A stretch of 64,000 bases of DNA from JBNGOQ01 sp050589645. GTDB lineage: Bacteria; Bacteroidota; Bacteroidia; Flavobacteriales; Flavobacteriaceae. The notes beneath the pieces are model-generated. The model had not been told where the DNA came from. It searched no databases and saw only the letters and a list, made by a program, of their open reading frames with translations. Below are positions 8,947 through 17,377 of the stretch, one piece after another; position 1 is the first letter of the stretch; the number at the start of each line of letters is the position of its first letter. Both the position numbers and the translations under genes were made by a program. Location: assembly GCF_050589645.1 (NCBI RefSeq), contig NZ_JBNGOQ010000004.1, positions 62,001 through 126,000 of the forward strand. Direction: 5' to 3'.

Positions 8947-8979
8947 GAAGCAAAGCGAGCGTTGGGACGGAAGGGTAGT
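8947..8979. repeat. Dispersed repeat, copy 1 (AGCAAAGCGAGCGTTGGG type)
   Basis: A segment around AGCAAAGCGAGCGTTGGG followed by an ACGGAAGGGTAG-like tail. A second copy lies near 9509-9542 in the same gene-free island. The two differ by a few bases. No open frame or known element explains them. Confidence 0.5.
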
Positions 8980-9072
8980 AAAAAACATGCCCAAGGCGGA
9001 CCTTCTCTCCCCTGGGAGAGGACCAAGGTGAGAGCCTTTGTGATTACATACACCCAATTCCAAATTCACAAT

Positions 9073-9270
9073 TCTCACCTCTAAATCCGCCAAAGAGGTA
9101 TTTAAAATCTCGCGGAGATAAGCTTTAAGCCTTCCCAAGTTAAGCCTTAAGTCCGCAAGAGTTAGGCTTTAAGTTTCCAGAACATAAGCTTTAAGTCTTC
9201 CAAAGTTAAACCTTAAGTCTACAAGAGATAAACTTTATGTCTGCCAGAGATGTGTATTGTATCTAGCCAG
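9073..9270. repeat. 22-bp imperfect tandem repeat array
   Basis: At least six consecutive 22-base units can be laid out exactly end to end: 9117-9138, 9139-9160, 9161-9182, 9183-9204, 9205-9226 and 9227-9248. More diverged units flank them on both sides, giving about nine. Each unit centres on a TAAGCTTTAAGTC-like core and ends in a CCAAGA-like tail. The period is not a multiple of three, so the array is non-coding. There are no unique spacers, which rules out CRISPR. The units have drifted from each other, so the array is not very recent. Confidence 0.75.
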
Positions 9271-9508
9271 GTCTTTGTTCCATATTCTTGGCATAACGGA
9301 TATTGGAGACTGAGAATTATCAACCTTAAACAGTCGGCTGCGGGCAGTGTTCAATTATGAGTGATGGGTTGAAGCGTTAAGAATTGATGAATTACCAGCT
9401 ATGGACTCGTTTCGCTTTTGCCTATTCCCTCTTCGCTTGTTGGATAATAGAACCAGGGATTCCTCGCAGGCTCGGAATGACAAAACAACGTACATTGTCA
9501 GTCAGAGT

Positions 9509-9542
9509 GCAGCAAAGCGAGCGTTGGGGACAGAAGGGTAGT
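9509..9542. repeat. Dispersed repeat, copy 2 (AGCAAAGCGAGCGTTGGG type)
   Basis: Second copy of the motif found at 8947-8979, with a few substitutions and one extra G. It lies between two imperfect copies of the GGATTCC-type palindrome (9457-9486 and 9620-9644). Confidence 0.5.
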
Positions 9543-9619
9543 TTGCCATTGGTTTATCTCTTGAAGGTTGCTGAATTGCGTATAGCAACGGCACAATATT
9601 GAAATCGCTGTTAGATTTG

Positions 9620-9644
9620 TCATTCCGCATTTAGTGCGGAATCC
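9620..9644. repeat. Palindromic repeat (ATTCCGCA hairpin)
   Basis: Inverted arms ATTCCGCA and TGCGGAAT, around a short TTAG-like loop and flanked by GTC and CC. It belongs to the same general class as the hairpin at 5090-5113 and probably marks an old dispersed-repeat insertion. It is not a terminator. Confidence 0.5.
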
Positions 9645-9738
9645 AATTCAATTAAATGTGGGCGGTTGGGAGTCCTAGTCGGCAGTAAACAGTGGGCACA
9701 CCTACGCCATCCGCATGTCGCCATCCGCATGTCGCCGT

Positions 9739-9792
9739 AGCTTTAGCGGAGGCACAAGCTTTAGCGGAGGCACAAGCTTTAGCGGAGGCACA
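9739..9792. repeat. 18-bp perfect tandem repeat, three copies
   Basis: Three identical head-to-tail copies of AGCTTTAGCGGAGGCACA (9739-9756, 9757-9774, 9775-9792), directly preceded by about two copies of a 14-base GCCATCCGCATGTC unit from about 9715. Because 18 is a multiple of three, the array reads as a repeated Ala-Leu-Ala-Glu-Ala-Gln in one frame. The surrounding frame has no start context or conserved sequence, so I do not call a gene. Perfect identity points to recent slippage. Confidence 0.8.
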
Positions 9793-9874
9793 GGCTGCGG
9801 TTTATGATCACAGTGGGCAGTTGACAATAAACAATGAACAATTAGCAATAATCAATAAAAAATGGTCCGTTGCT

Positions 9875-9913
9875 AAACCAGAAACCAGAAACCAGAAACC
9901 AGAAACCGGAAAC
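9875..9913. repeat. 7-bp tandem repeat (AAACCAG)
   Basis: Four perfect AAACCAG units followed by AAACCGG and a partial unit. It lies near the right edge of the repeat island, about 175 bases before the next gene. A shorter version occurs near 8755. Confidence 0.8.
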
Positions 9914-10088
9914 TTTGAACCATCAATCTAAACTTTGAACCAACATTTTTTTCTCATTACCCCGTTTGGTACCCCACATTTTACACAGGCCGTCATTTCT
10001 TTGTGGTCATGAACACGCTTAAGATCGTTCCGCATAACACGGTCTGAAAATTGAATTGTACAACGCAGAATTAACTTAAAAGATAAAA

Positions 10089-10688
10089 ATGAAACTAGGA
10101 GTAAAGAGTATCGTTATGGGCATATTGCTTGTGGGCCTTAGCGCCACGGCCCAGGAAAAATCATTGTTTAACGGGGAAGATCTGACCGGGTGGACCATTT
10201 ATGGCACCGAAAAATGGTATGTGGAAGATGGCCTACTGGTCTCGGAAAGCGGCCCTGACAAGCAGTATGGTTATCTGGCCACAGAGGAGTCCTATAAGAA
10301 TTTTGTACTACAATTGGAATTTAAGCAAGAAGCCAATGGGAATAGCGGTGTTTTTATTAGGTCTAGCGTTGAGGGCACCAAGGTAAGTGGATGGCAGGTA
10401 GAGGTAGCTCCGGCCGGAAAACATACGGGTGGGGTCTATGAATCCTATGGTAGGGGATGGCTCATTAAACCCGAGCCCGAAAAGGAAGGATACCTCAAAC
10501 AAGGCGAATGGAATACCTTAAAGATCAAGGTTGTTGGGGACAAACTGACCTCATGGCTAAATGGTAAGGAGATGGTACATATAGAGGACCAGAAAATAGG
10601 GGAAGGCAATGGCGCTATCGCACTTCAGATTCACGATGGCGGTGGCATCAAGGTCAAATGGCGCAACATAAAAGTAAAGCAGCTCTAA
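10089..10688 (+). CDS. DUF1080 (3-keto-disaccharide hydrolase-like) secreted protein
   Basis: A 199-residue protein with a signal peptide ending LSATAQ and a single DUF1080 concanavalin-like domain. Typical segments are SLFNGEDLTGWTIYG, FVLQLEFKQEANGNSGVFIRS, WQVEV and the C-terminal GAIALQIHDGGGIKVKWRNIKV. The family binds or cleaves sugar derivatives outside the cytoplasm, and some members act on 3-keto-glycosides. This protein is short and has only the one domain. It opens a rightward run after the repeat island; the next gene starts 87 bases on. The catalytic role is family-level only. Confidence 0.88.
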   Translation: MKLGVKSIVMGILLVGLSATAQEKSLFNGEDLTGWTIYGTEKWYVEDGLLVSESGPDKQYGYLATEESYKNFVLQLEFKQEANGNSGVFIRSSVEGTKVSGWQVEVAPAGKHTGGVYESYGRGWLIKPEPEKEGYLKQGEWNTLKIKVVGDKLTSWLNGKEMVHIEDQKIGEGNGAIALQIHDGGGIKVKWRNIKVKQL

Positions 10689-10775
10689 TAGAACCGGATG
10701 ACGGTCCTTGTAGCGTGGGCCGTCCAAAGGTTCATTTTTAATGGAGAAAAGAGCGCACACTTTTGGCTTGTGGGG

Positions 10776-12992
10776 ATGGGACTGAGATCGATTTTTTTGG
10801 TGTTGGTCCTTCTCCCCCTTTGTCAAATATCTGCACAGGAAGCTATTGTCTTTAAGCCAGACCCGGTTAAAAAAAAGCTAGAGGCCGTAGCCATAAGCTC
10901 GCCTTTAAAGATTGATGGTGTACTGGACGAGCCCAGCTGGAAGAGAGCCAAGCCCTCACCGCGCTTTACCCAGATAGAACCCAATCAAGGAGCGCCTCCC
11001 ACACAGGATACGGAAATCAAGGTGCTATTTGATAAAAACAACCTGTATTTCGGGATTGTTTGTCATGACTCCCTTGGCAAGGACGCCCTTAGGGCCACGG
11101 ATTTCAAAAGGGATTTTGACTTTAGGACCCACGACCTGGTCACGCTCTGCTTTGACGGCTTCAATGATGAACGCAATGCCATGTCGATTGTGGTCAACCC
11201 CTACGGAGTGCAACGCGATTACCTGTCCTTTGATGCGATTTATTATGATATTGAATGGGACGGACTTTGGAAAACCCGAACCACAAGGACCGATACGGGC
11301 TGGGTCGCGGAGATAGCGATCCCATGGAAAACCTTGCGGTATCCCAACACCGGGGAGCAGGCCCAGAGCTGGGGATTTCAGCTATATAGGAACAGACGGC
11401 TGACCAATGAAATAACGGCCTTTTCGGCCTTCCCCAGGTCCTTTAATTCTGCCCGGATGGATTATGCGGGGGAACTCACCAATCTTAGGCCCCCACCCCC
11501 ACAGTCCAATATTATCGTACAACCTTATTTTTTAACTTCTTATAAGCAAACCAAGGGATCCAATTCGGACGTGGAAAGCGAGACCACCGATGTAAAAGTC
11601 GGCGGGGAATTAAAGTGGGCGGTGAATCCCAATGCGGTTTTGGATGTTACGGTAAACACCGATTTTGCCCAGGCCGAGGTAGATCGGCAAGTGAACAATA
11701 CCAGCCGGTTTTCGGTCTTCTTTCCGGAGCGAAGACAGTTTTTCCTGGAGAACGCATCGCTATTTGGCATTAATGTTCGCCCCGGGAGCGGTTCACAAGG
11801 GGGGTCCATGCGGGTACAGCCCTTTTTTAGCAGAAGAATTGGTCTGGACGACCAGGCCAGTCCCATACCCATAGATGCCGGAGGGCGCTTTGTAAATCGT
11901 TCCACCCAACGGAACTACGGCGCCATCCTGATGCGTCAACGGGGAGACTCCCTTACGCCTGCGACCAATTTTTTTGTAGGACGCTACTCGGAAAACTTTG
12001 GCAAGCAAAACCGTATAGGCACATTGATCACCACAAAGAACAGACCGGACAATACAAATATCACCGGAACCATTGATGCCTTCGTGCGCTTTGGGGAATC
12101 GCACTCCCTTAACACCTTGCTAAGTTATTCGGGGAATACCGAGGTGGGCGGAAATGGATTTTCCGGCATTGCCCAGTACTTCTACTCCACCAATACCTGG
12201 AAAGGGTGGTGGACACAATCGGTCGTTACTGAGAATTTTGACCCGGCCTTAGGATTCATTTCGCGAAACGATGTTATTGGGACCACCCCGGGATTGATCC
12301 ACTATTTTAGAGGAGAACGCCTGCCGTTTAAGAAATGGCTCCGTGCTTTTGAACCCAGTGTTTTTGCCCAGTTCTACCACCGGGCATCCACAGGTCGGTT
12401 GATCGAACGTCAGCTTGGAGCGTTTCCCTTTTATCTCAATTTGCAGAACGGCGGCTATTTTGGGTATGGAGTGAACCTGTTTTTTCAACGCCTGACCGAA
12501 GCTTTTTCGCCCTTGGAGGTTCCCATTGGTGTTGGAACCTATGACTATGTGCAACATACCCTATTAGCCAGTACCGATCCCTCAAAGAAATTCAATATCA
12601 ATGGCACGGTCAATTTTGGAAGTTACTTCAATGGCCGATTGGATTCCTATGACATCCAGGCAAAATATGCTCCGCTACCGCATATTTCCCTTGGTGCAGG
12701 ACTTAATCGCGTTAAGTTCGGTGGCGTTGGCATCAACAGCACGGACAAAACCGTGGACCTGTACAATCTGGAAGGGCGTTTCGCATGGAATCCTAGGATA
12801 CAGCTGTCCGCCTTTTATCAGAGCAATTCGGAAAACAACAGGCGAAATTTAAACATTCGCTTTTCATGGGAGTACAGACCCCTGTCGTTCATTTATTTGG
12901 TGTTCAACGATCAAGATTTTAACGATACACTCTTGGGGCAACGAACAGAACGGCAGGCCATTGCCAAAATCAGTTATCTAAAGCAGTTTTGA
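10776..12992 (+). CDS. DUF5916 protein with CBM9-like N-terminal domain
   Basis: About 738 residues from the ATG at 10776, which directly yields a signal peptide (LVLVLLPLCQISAQ); upstream frame residues are not conserved-looking. After the signal comes a CBM9-like sandwich (LKIDGVLDEPSWKRAKPSPRFTQ, FDKNNLYFGIVCHD). The large DUF5916 part follows, with LTNEITAFSAFPRSF, ERRQFFLENASLFG and many amphipathic strands ending in aromatic residues. These suggest an outer-membrane beta-barrel-like structure. Bacteroidota genomes carry many copies; their function is unsettled and proposals include glycan or peptide handling at the cell surface. It follows a DUF1080 gene and may share its regulation. 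Confidence 0.82.
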   Translation: MGLRSIFLVLVLLPLCQISAQEAIVFKPDPVKKKLEAVAISSPLKIDGVLDEPSWKRAKPSPRFTQIEPNQGAPPTQDTEIKVLFDKNNLYFGIVCHDSLGKDALRATDFKRDFDFRTHDLVTLCFDGFNDERNAMSIVVNPYGVQRDYLSFDAIYYDIEWDGLWKTRTTRTDTGWVAEIAIPWKTLRYPNTGEQAQSWGFQLYRNRRLTNEITAFSAFPRSFNSARMDYAGELTNLRPPPPQSNIIVQPYFLTSYKQTKGSNSDVESETTDVKVGGELKWAVNPNAVLDVTVNTDFAQAEVDRQVNNTSRFSVFFPERRQFFLENASLFGINVRPGSGSQGGSMRVQPFFSRRIGLDDQASPIPIDAGGRFVNRSTQRNYGAILMRQRGDSLTPATNFFVGRYSENFGKQNRIGTLITTKNRPDNTNITGTIDAFVRFGESHSLNTLLSYSGNTEVGGNGFSGIAQYFYSTNTWKGWWTQSVVTENFDPALGFISRNDVIGTTPGLIHYFRGERLPFKKWLRAFEPSVFAQFYHRASTGRLIERQLGAFPFYLNLQNGGYFGYGVNLFFQRLTEAFSPLEVPIGVGTYDYVQHTLLASTDPSKKFNINGTVNFGSYFNGRLDSYDIQAKYAPLPHISLGAGLNRVKFGGVGINSTDKTVDLYNLEGRFAWNPRIQLSAFYQSNSENNRRNLNIRFSWEYRPLSFIYLVFNDQDFNDTLLGQRTERQAIAKISYLKQF

Positions 12993-13163
12993 CCCTAAAC
13001 CTTAAATAAAATGAATTCCAAACCCCGCACCTATATGGGTCCGATCGTGCCCCATACCGTTTTGGTCTCGGGAACAGGGAGGTACATTTTAAAGAGAGTT
13101 GCCCCTATACCATGGTATTTCCGATCGAATCAGTATTTTTATGACCTCACTTAATTCAACCAT

Positions 13164-14480
13164 ATGCCACTGATCATTGTTATTATTGGAATTGTACTCT
13201 TATTTGTACTCATTGCAAAATTTAAATTAAACGCCTTCCTCACCTTTATTATCATCTCACTTTTCGTCGGTATCGCCGAGGGTATGGATTTGGAAAAAGT
13301 CGTGGATTCCATCCAGGCGGGGATTGGAAACACCCTAGGCTTCCTGGTCTTGATCTTAGGGCTCGGGGCCATGTTGGGCAAACTGGTCGCAGATAGCGGA
13401 GCTGCACAAAGGATAACGACCAAATTAGTGTCTACCTTTGGGATAAAATATGTGCAATGGGCCGTTGTGTTAACGGGTTTTATCGTTGGTATTCCCATGT
13501 TCTACTCGGTGGGCTTTGTAATCTTGGTCCCCCTGGTGTTTACCGTGGCCGCGGCAACGAGGCTTCCCTTGCTCTATGTAGGACTTCCCATGCTGGCATC
13601 CCTTTCGGTAACCCATGGGTATCTTCCACCCCATCCCGCACCAACGGCAATTACCATAATGTTCAATGCGGATCTAGGAAAAACCCTGATCTATGGGCTC
13701 ATCGTGGCCATACCAGCGATCATCATTGCGGGACCCTTATTTTCCAGAACCATAAAAAACGTAAATGCCACCCCTTTGAAGGAATTTGTAAACCCCAGAG
13801 TATTGGAGGACCACGAAATGCCAAGTATGGGCGTCAGTATTTTTACCGCCCTGCTCCCTATTGTATTGATTGCCGCGGCAACTTTGGCCGATTTGTTTTT
13901 ACCCGAGGACTTTCCCCTAAAAAGCACCATCAATTTTTTGGGCAATCCTGCCGTAGCCATGCTTATTTCGGTACTGGTGGCCATTTATACCTTAGGGCTT
14001 GCCAGAGGAAAGAAAATGACGGAAGTGATGGATTCCCTGGTGAGCTCCATATCTGGCATTACCATGGTACTTTTGATTATTGCTGGCGCGGGCGCGCTCA
14101 AACAAGTATTGGTAGATAGCGGGGTAAGCGAATATATCGCCAATATGTTAAAGGGTTCAACCATTTCCCCACTGTTCTTGGCATGGCTTATCGCTACGGT
14201 GATCAGGGTATGTGTGGGTTCGGCCACCGTGGCCGGATTGACTGCTGCGGGCATCGTATTGCCACTGGTTTCCAGTACTGGAGTAAGTGCGGAACTCATG
14301 GTGCTTGCCATTGGCTCGGGCAGTCTTATGCTCTCCCATGTAAACGATAGCGGTTTCTGGCTGTTCAAGGAATATTTTAATCTAACGGTAAAAGAAACAC
14401 TTAGGACCTGGACCATTATGGAAACTACGGTTGGGGTCATGGGACTGATAGGGGTCTTAATTTTAAATGCATTGCTATAA
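13164..14480 (+). CDS. GntP family permease
   Basis: A 438-residue inner-membrane transporter of the gluconate:H+ symporter (GntP) family, with about 12-14 hydrophobic segments. Family signatures visible: KFKLNAFLTFIIISLFVGIAEGM at the N-terminus, LGLGAMLGKLVADSGAAQ, PMLASLSVTHGYLPPHPAP and the late GSLMLSHVNDSGFW. The family imports gluconate and related acids, but members next to D-amino-acid genes are likely D-serine or other hydroxy/amino acid carriers. It heads a tight group: RidA starts 13 bases downstream, then a D-threonine-aldolase-like enzyme and an M19 dipeptidase. The substrate is inferred from these neighbours. Confidence 0.9.
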   Translation: MPLIIVIIGIVLLFVLIAKFKLNAFLTFIIISLFVGIAEGMDLEKVVDSIQAGIGNTLGFLVLILGLGAMLGKLVADSGAAQRITTKLVSTFGIKYVQWAVVLTGFIVGIPMFYSVGFVILVPLVFTVAAATRLPLLYVGLPMLASLSVTHGYLPPHPAPTAITIMFNADLGKTLIYGLIVAIPAIIIAGPLFSRTIKNVNATPLKEFVNPRVLEDHEMPSMGVSIFTALLPIVLIAAATLADLFLPEDFPLKSTINFLGNPAVAMLISVLVAIYTLGLARGKKMTEVMDSLVSSISGITMVLLIIAGAGALKQVLVDSGVSEYIANMLKGSTISPLFLAWLIATVIRVCVGSATVAGLTAAGIVLPLVSSTGVSAELMVLAIGSGSLMLSHVNDSGFWLFKEYFNLTVKETLRTWTIMETTVGVMGLIGVLILNALL

Positions 14481-14493
14481 ACAACTTACAATT

Positions 14494-14961
14494 ATGAACA
14501 AAACATCACCTTCTGAAAAAGTCAAGGAATTAGGTCTGGAGTTCCCACCAGCGCCGCAACCTGTTGGGGTATACCGCCCCATACTCGTTGTGGGGAAGTT
14601 CTTGTACGTATCGGGACAGGGGCCTATTAATATGGACGGAACCCTAATGGTAGGCCGTGCCGGGGATGATCAGGACATGGAACAGGCCAAAAAGGCCGCT
14701 AGGCAGGTGGGCCTTACCATGCTCTCCACGATCAGGACACATTTTGGGGGCCTCGACCAAATCAAAAGAGTGGTAAAGGTCTTGGGGATGGTGAACTCCA
14801 CGCCCGATTTTGGAAAACAACCGTACGTGGTAAATGGCTTCAGTGAACTGATGGCCGATGTTTTCGGAAAAGAGAATGGCATAGGGGTGCGCAGCGCCGT
14901 AGGCATGATGTTGCCCGACAATATTGTTGTTGAAGTGGAAGCAATGTTCGAATTACACTAA
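14494..14961 (+). CDS. RidA family protein
   Basis: About 155 residues from the ATG at 14494. RidA proteins hydrolyse reactive enamine/imine intermediates released by PLP enzymes. The sequence has the longer PA4326/YjgF-like form: VYRPILVVGKFLYVSGQGP, then LTMLSTIRTHFGGLDQIKRVVKVLGMVNSTPDF and a final ENGIGVRSAVGMMLPDNIVVEVEAMFEL. The GVRSAVG Arg matches the substrate-binding arginine of the family. It sits between a GntP permease and a PLP-dependent D-amino-acid lyase (3-base gap), which fits a role in clearing imines made by that enzyme. Confidence 0.88.
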   Translation: MNKTSPSEKVKELGLEFPPAPQPVGVYRPILVVGKFLYVSGQGPINMDGTLMVGRAGDDQDMEQAKKAARQVGLTMLSTIRTHFGGLDQIKRVVKVLGMVNSTPDFGKQPYVVNGFSELMADVFGKENGIGVRSAVGMMLPDNIVVEVEAMFELH

Positions 14962-14964
14962 GCC

Positions 14965-16077
14965 ATGGAGCAAAAAAATTGGTACGCATTGGACAAGCCG
15001 GAGGAGGTTATCTCCCCCTCACTTCTCGTGTATCCAGAAAGGATTGAAAAGAATATCCAAAGAATGATTGGAATTTCGGGCGGGGTCCAGTTTTTACGGC
15101 CGCACGTAAAGACCCATAAAATGGCCGAAATCATTAAGATGCAGTTGAAGCACGGCATATATAAATTTAAATGTGCAACGATAGCGGAGGCGGAACTTTT
15201 GGCGCAATCGGGCGCTACCGACATACTGTTGGCGGTACAACCAACCGGAGCGAACATCCCAAGGCTCTTTGCACTAATGGAAACCTACAGGCAGGCAAAA
15301 TTTTCCGCCATAGTAGACAGTGGGCAAATTATCGACCAAATAGCGACTATGGCAAAACTAAAGGAACAAGTGGTTTCGCTATGGCTCGATATCAACAATG
15401 GAATGAACAGGACGGGTATTGTCCCGGGCGATAAAGCCTTTGAATTGTACAGGGCATTGGTAGATTCCCCTCAGCTGGTAGCGGCCGGACTGCACGTTTA
15501 TGATGGGCATATCAGGGACCCCGACTTTAGCTTGCGGAAAGAAAAGTGTGATACGGCCTTCCAAGAGGTGATACAGCTAAAGGAAAGATTACAAAAAGCA
15601 GGAATGCCCGTAGAGCATATGGTGGCCGGAGGATCGCCCTCCTTTGAAATCCACGCAGCAAGAAAGAACGTGGAAACGAGCCCGGGAACAACCCTATTAT
15701 GGGATCGTGGCTATGGTGGACTTTTTCCAGAAATGCAATTCCTGCCGGCGGCGGTCTTGATGACCAGGGTAATCAGCAAGCCAAGGGCCGATTACCTATG
15801 TTTTGACCTGGGGCATAAATCGGTCGCTTCCGAAATGCCGCTTCCAAGGGTGGAATTTTTGAACGCGGGACAGTATACCCAAATGGGTCAGAGCGAGGAG
15901 CATCTGGTTGTGGAAAGCCCCGAAGCGGACACCTATGCCCCGGGAGATATTGCTTATGTGGTGCCCAAGCATATTTGTCCCACCGTGGCCAAATACGATA
16001 GTGTACTGACGGTTAAAGAGGGCAAAGTCACCGGGCGTTGGAAAGTTGCGGCCCGCGATCATAAGATGCTTACCTAA
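14965..16077 (+). CDS. D-threonine aldolase / D-serine dehydratase-like PLP enzyme
   Basis: A 370-residue fold-type III PLP enzyme of the D-threonine aldolase / DSD1 group. Near residues 46-52 the motif RPHVKTHK supplies the PLP-binding lysine. At the C-terminus DLGHKS and PKHICPTVAKYD match the metal-binding His/Cys pair that separates this group from alanine racemases. It would cleave or dehydrate D-hydroxy amino acids (for example D-threonine to glycine and acetaldehyde, or D-serine to pyruvate); which one cannot be told. It lies inside the permease-RidA-dipeptidase group, and its 3' end is followed by the dipeptidase start only 19 bases on. Confidence 0.88.
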   Translation: MEQKNWYALDKPEEVISPSLLVYPERIEKNIQRMIGISGGVQFLRPHVKTHKMAEIIKMQLKHGIYKFKCATIAEAELLAQSGATDILLAVQPTGANIPRLFALMETYRQAKFSAIVDSGQIIDQIATMAKLKEQVVSLWLDINNGMNRTGIVPGDKAFELYRALVDSPQLVAAGLHVYDGHIRDPDFSLRKEKCDTAFQEVIQLKERLQKAGMPVEHMVAGGSPSFEIHAARKNVETSPGTTLLWDRGYGGLFPEMQFLPAAVLMTRVISKPRADYLCFDLGHKSVASEMPLPRVEFLNAGQYTQMGQSEEHLVVESPEADTYAPGDIAYVVPKHICPTVAKYDSVLTVKEGKVTGRWKVAARDHKMLT

Positions 16078-16096
16078 TCCTAAATTTGTAAATCAC

Positions 16097-17161
16097 ATGT
16101 TTATACTCGATGCGCATCTAGACCTCGCCATGAACGCCATGGAATGGAACCGGGATCTCACCTGGACGGTGGATGAGATCCGTGAAAGTGAGCGGGGAAT
16201 GACCGATAGACCGGATCGGGGAAAGAATACCGTTTCCTTACAGGCCATGAGAGAGGGCAATATAGGACTTTGTGTAGCCACACAGATTGCACGTTATGTG
16301 AAACCCGAAAGCCAACTTCCGGGGTGGAATTCGCCTCAACAGGCTTGGGCCCAGACCCAAGGACAGCTGGCATGGTACAGGACCATGGAGGATTTGGGGG
16401 AGATGGTCCAGATAACCGGCCTTCAGGGATTGAAGAAGCATATAAAACTATGGGAGGGCACATCCGCTGATAAGCCCATAGGCTATATTTTGAGCTTGGA
16501 GGGAGCCGATTCCATTGTGAGCATGGCGCATTTGGAAAAATCCTTTGAATCTGGGCTTAGGGCCATTGGCCCCGCCCATTACGGTCCAGGCACCTATGCC
16601 CATGGTACGGACTCGGTCGGGGGTATTGGCAGCAAAGGAAAGGAACTCCTCAAAAAAATAGAGGAATTGAACTTAATTTTGGACGCTACCCATCTGTGCG
16701 ACATGAGTTTTTGGGAAACCATGAAGATCTACAACGGCCCGGTATGGGCCAGTCATAACAACTGCAGAAAATTGGTTGATCATAATCGGCAATTTTCCGA
16801 TGAGCAGATCAAGGAGCTAATTTCCAGAAAAGCGGTAATAGGTGTTGCCCTGGATGCTTGGATGATGGTACCCAATTGGACTAGAGGGGAATCTACCCCT
16901 GAGGGTATGGGGGTGAACTTGGGTCAAATGATCGATAATATTGACCATATTTGCCAACTAAGCGGAGATTCCAAGCATGTGGGCATAGGCACGGATTTGG
17001 ACGGGGCGTTCGGGAAGGAACAAAGCCCGGCCGATCTGGATACCATAGCGGATTTGCAAAAAGTACCTGATATGCTCAAACTACGGGGCTATTCTCAAGG
17101 AGATATTGAGAATATTATGCACCAAAACTTTATCGACTTCTTGGAACGGACCTGGTCATGA
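16097..17161 (+). CDS. M19 membrane dipeptidase-like protein
   Basis: About 354 residues from the ATG at 16097 (MFILDAHLDLAM); an upstream GTG-type start would overlap the preceding gene. The di-zinc residues of the renal dipeptidase family are visible in order: DAHLD, the bridging Glu in LSLEGADS, His in DATHLCD, His in ASHNNCR and Asp in GIGTDLDG. The family splits dipeptides and tolerates D-residues at the second position. No signal peptide is seen, so it is probably cytoplasmic. As last gene of the GntP-RidA-aldolase group it could release D-amino acids from imported peptides. Confidence 0.88.
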   Translation: MFILDAHLDLAMNAMEWNRDLTWTVDEIRESERGMTDRPDRGKNTVSLQAMREGNIGLCVATQIARYVKPESQLPGWNSPQQAWAQTQGQLAWYRTMEDLGEMVQITGLQGLKKHIKLWEGTSADKPIGYILSLEGADSIVSMAHLEKSFESGLRAIGPAHYGPGTYAHGTDSVGGIGSKGKELLKKIEELNLILDATHLCDMSFWETMKIYNGPVWASHNNCRKLVDHNRQFSDEQIKELISRKAVIGVALDAWMMVPNWTRGESTPEGMGVNLGQMIDNIDHICQLSGDSKHVGIGTDLDGAFGKEQSPADLDTIADLQKVPDMLKLRGYSQGDIENIMHQNFIDFLERTWS

Positions 17162-17324
17162 CCTGTGCTTCCAACAAATGAAATAATCCATCCTAGCGCT
17201 GATGTAAGGGTAAACTAGCCCAAGAACATAAATCACTGTAAAACATATAGTTAAAGAGAATCTAGTTATAAATATCTTTAAATTAAAATCCAATTTTTGC
17301 CAGAAAATAATATTAACACCGATT

Positions 17325-17362
17325 ATTGGTATTCCAATATTTACCGGAATTAGTTATCTTTG
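17325..17362 (+). promoter_or_regulatory. Candidate promoter -7 box and small palindrome upstream of the AbiEi-like gene
   Basis: A TATCTTTG box at 17355-17362 fits the Bacteroidota -7 consensus TAnnTTTG and ends 15 bases before the ATG at 17378. Upstream lies the palindrome ATTGGTATTCCAAT (17325-17338). A well-spaced -33 TTTG is not clear. Since the downstream gene has a winged-helix N-terminus, the palindrome could be its own operator; this is inference. The remaining bases from 17162 are AT-rich and hold no gene. Confidence 0.35.
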
Positions 17363-17377
17363 AGAATATTTTGAACT

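Noticed and set aside
8842..9138. Open frames of 60-100 codons on both strands in the repeat island
   Set aside because: They read through dispersed repeats and have no domain, signal peptide or start context.
9073..9270. CRISPR-like regular repeats
   Set aside because: The 22-base units follow one another without spacers, and no cas genes are present.
9692..9931. Open frame with repeated ALAEAQ
   Set aside because: It is only the translation of an 18-bp slippage array in a repeat island; no credible start or conserved flanks.
13011..13154. A 47-codon frame starting MNSKPRTYMGPIVPHT in the gap between the DUF5916 and GntP genes
   Set aside because: It has an acceptable start context, but its composition is unremarkable and no domain or membrane segment is visible. 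Not enough support for a gene.
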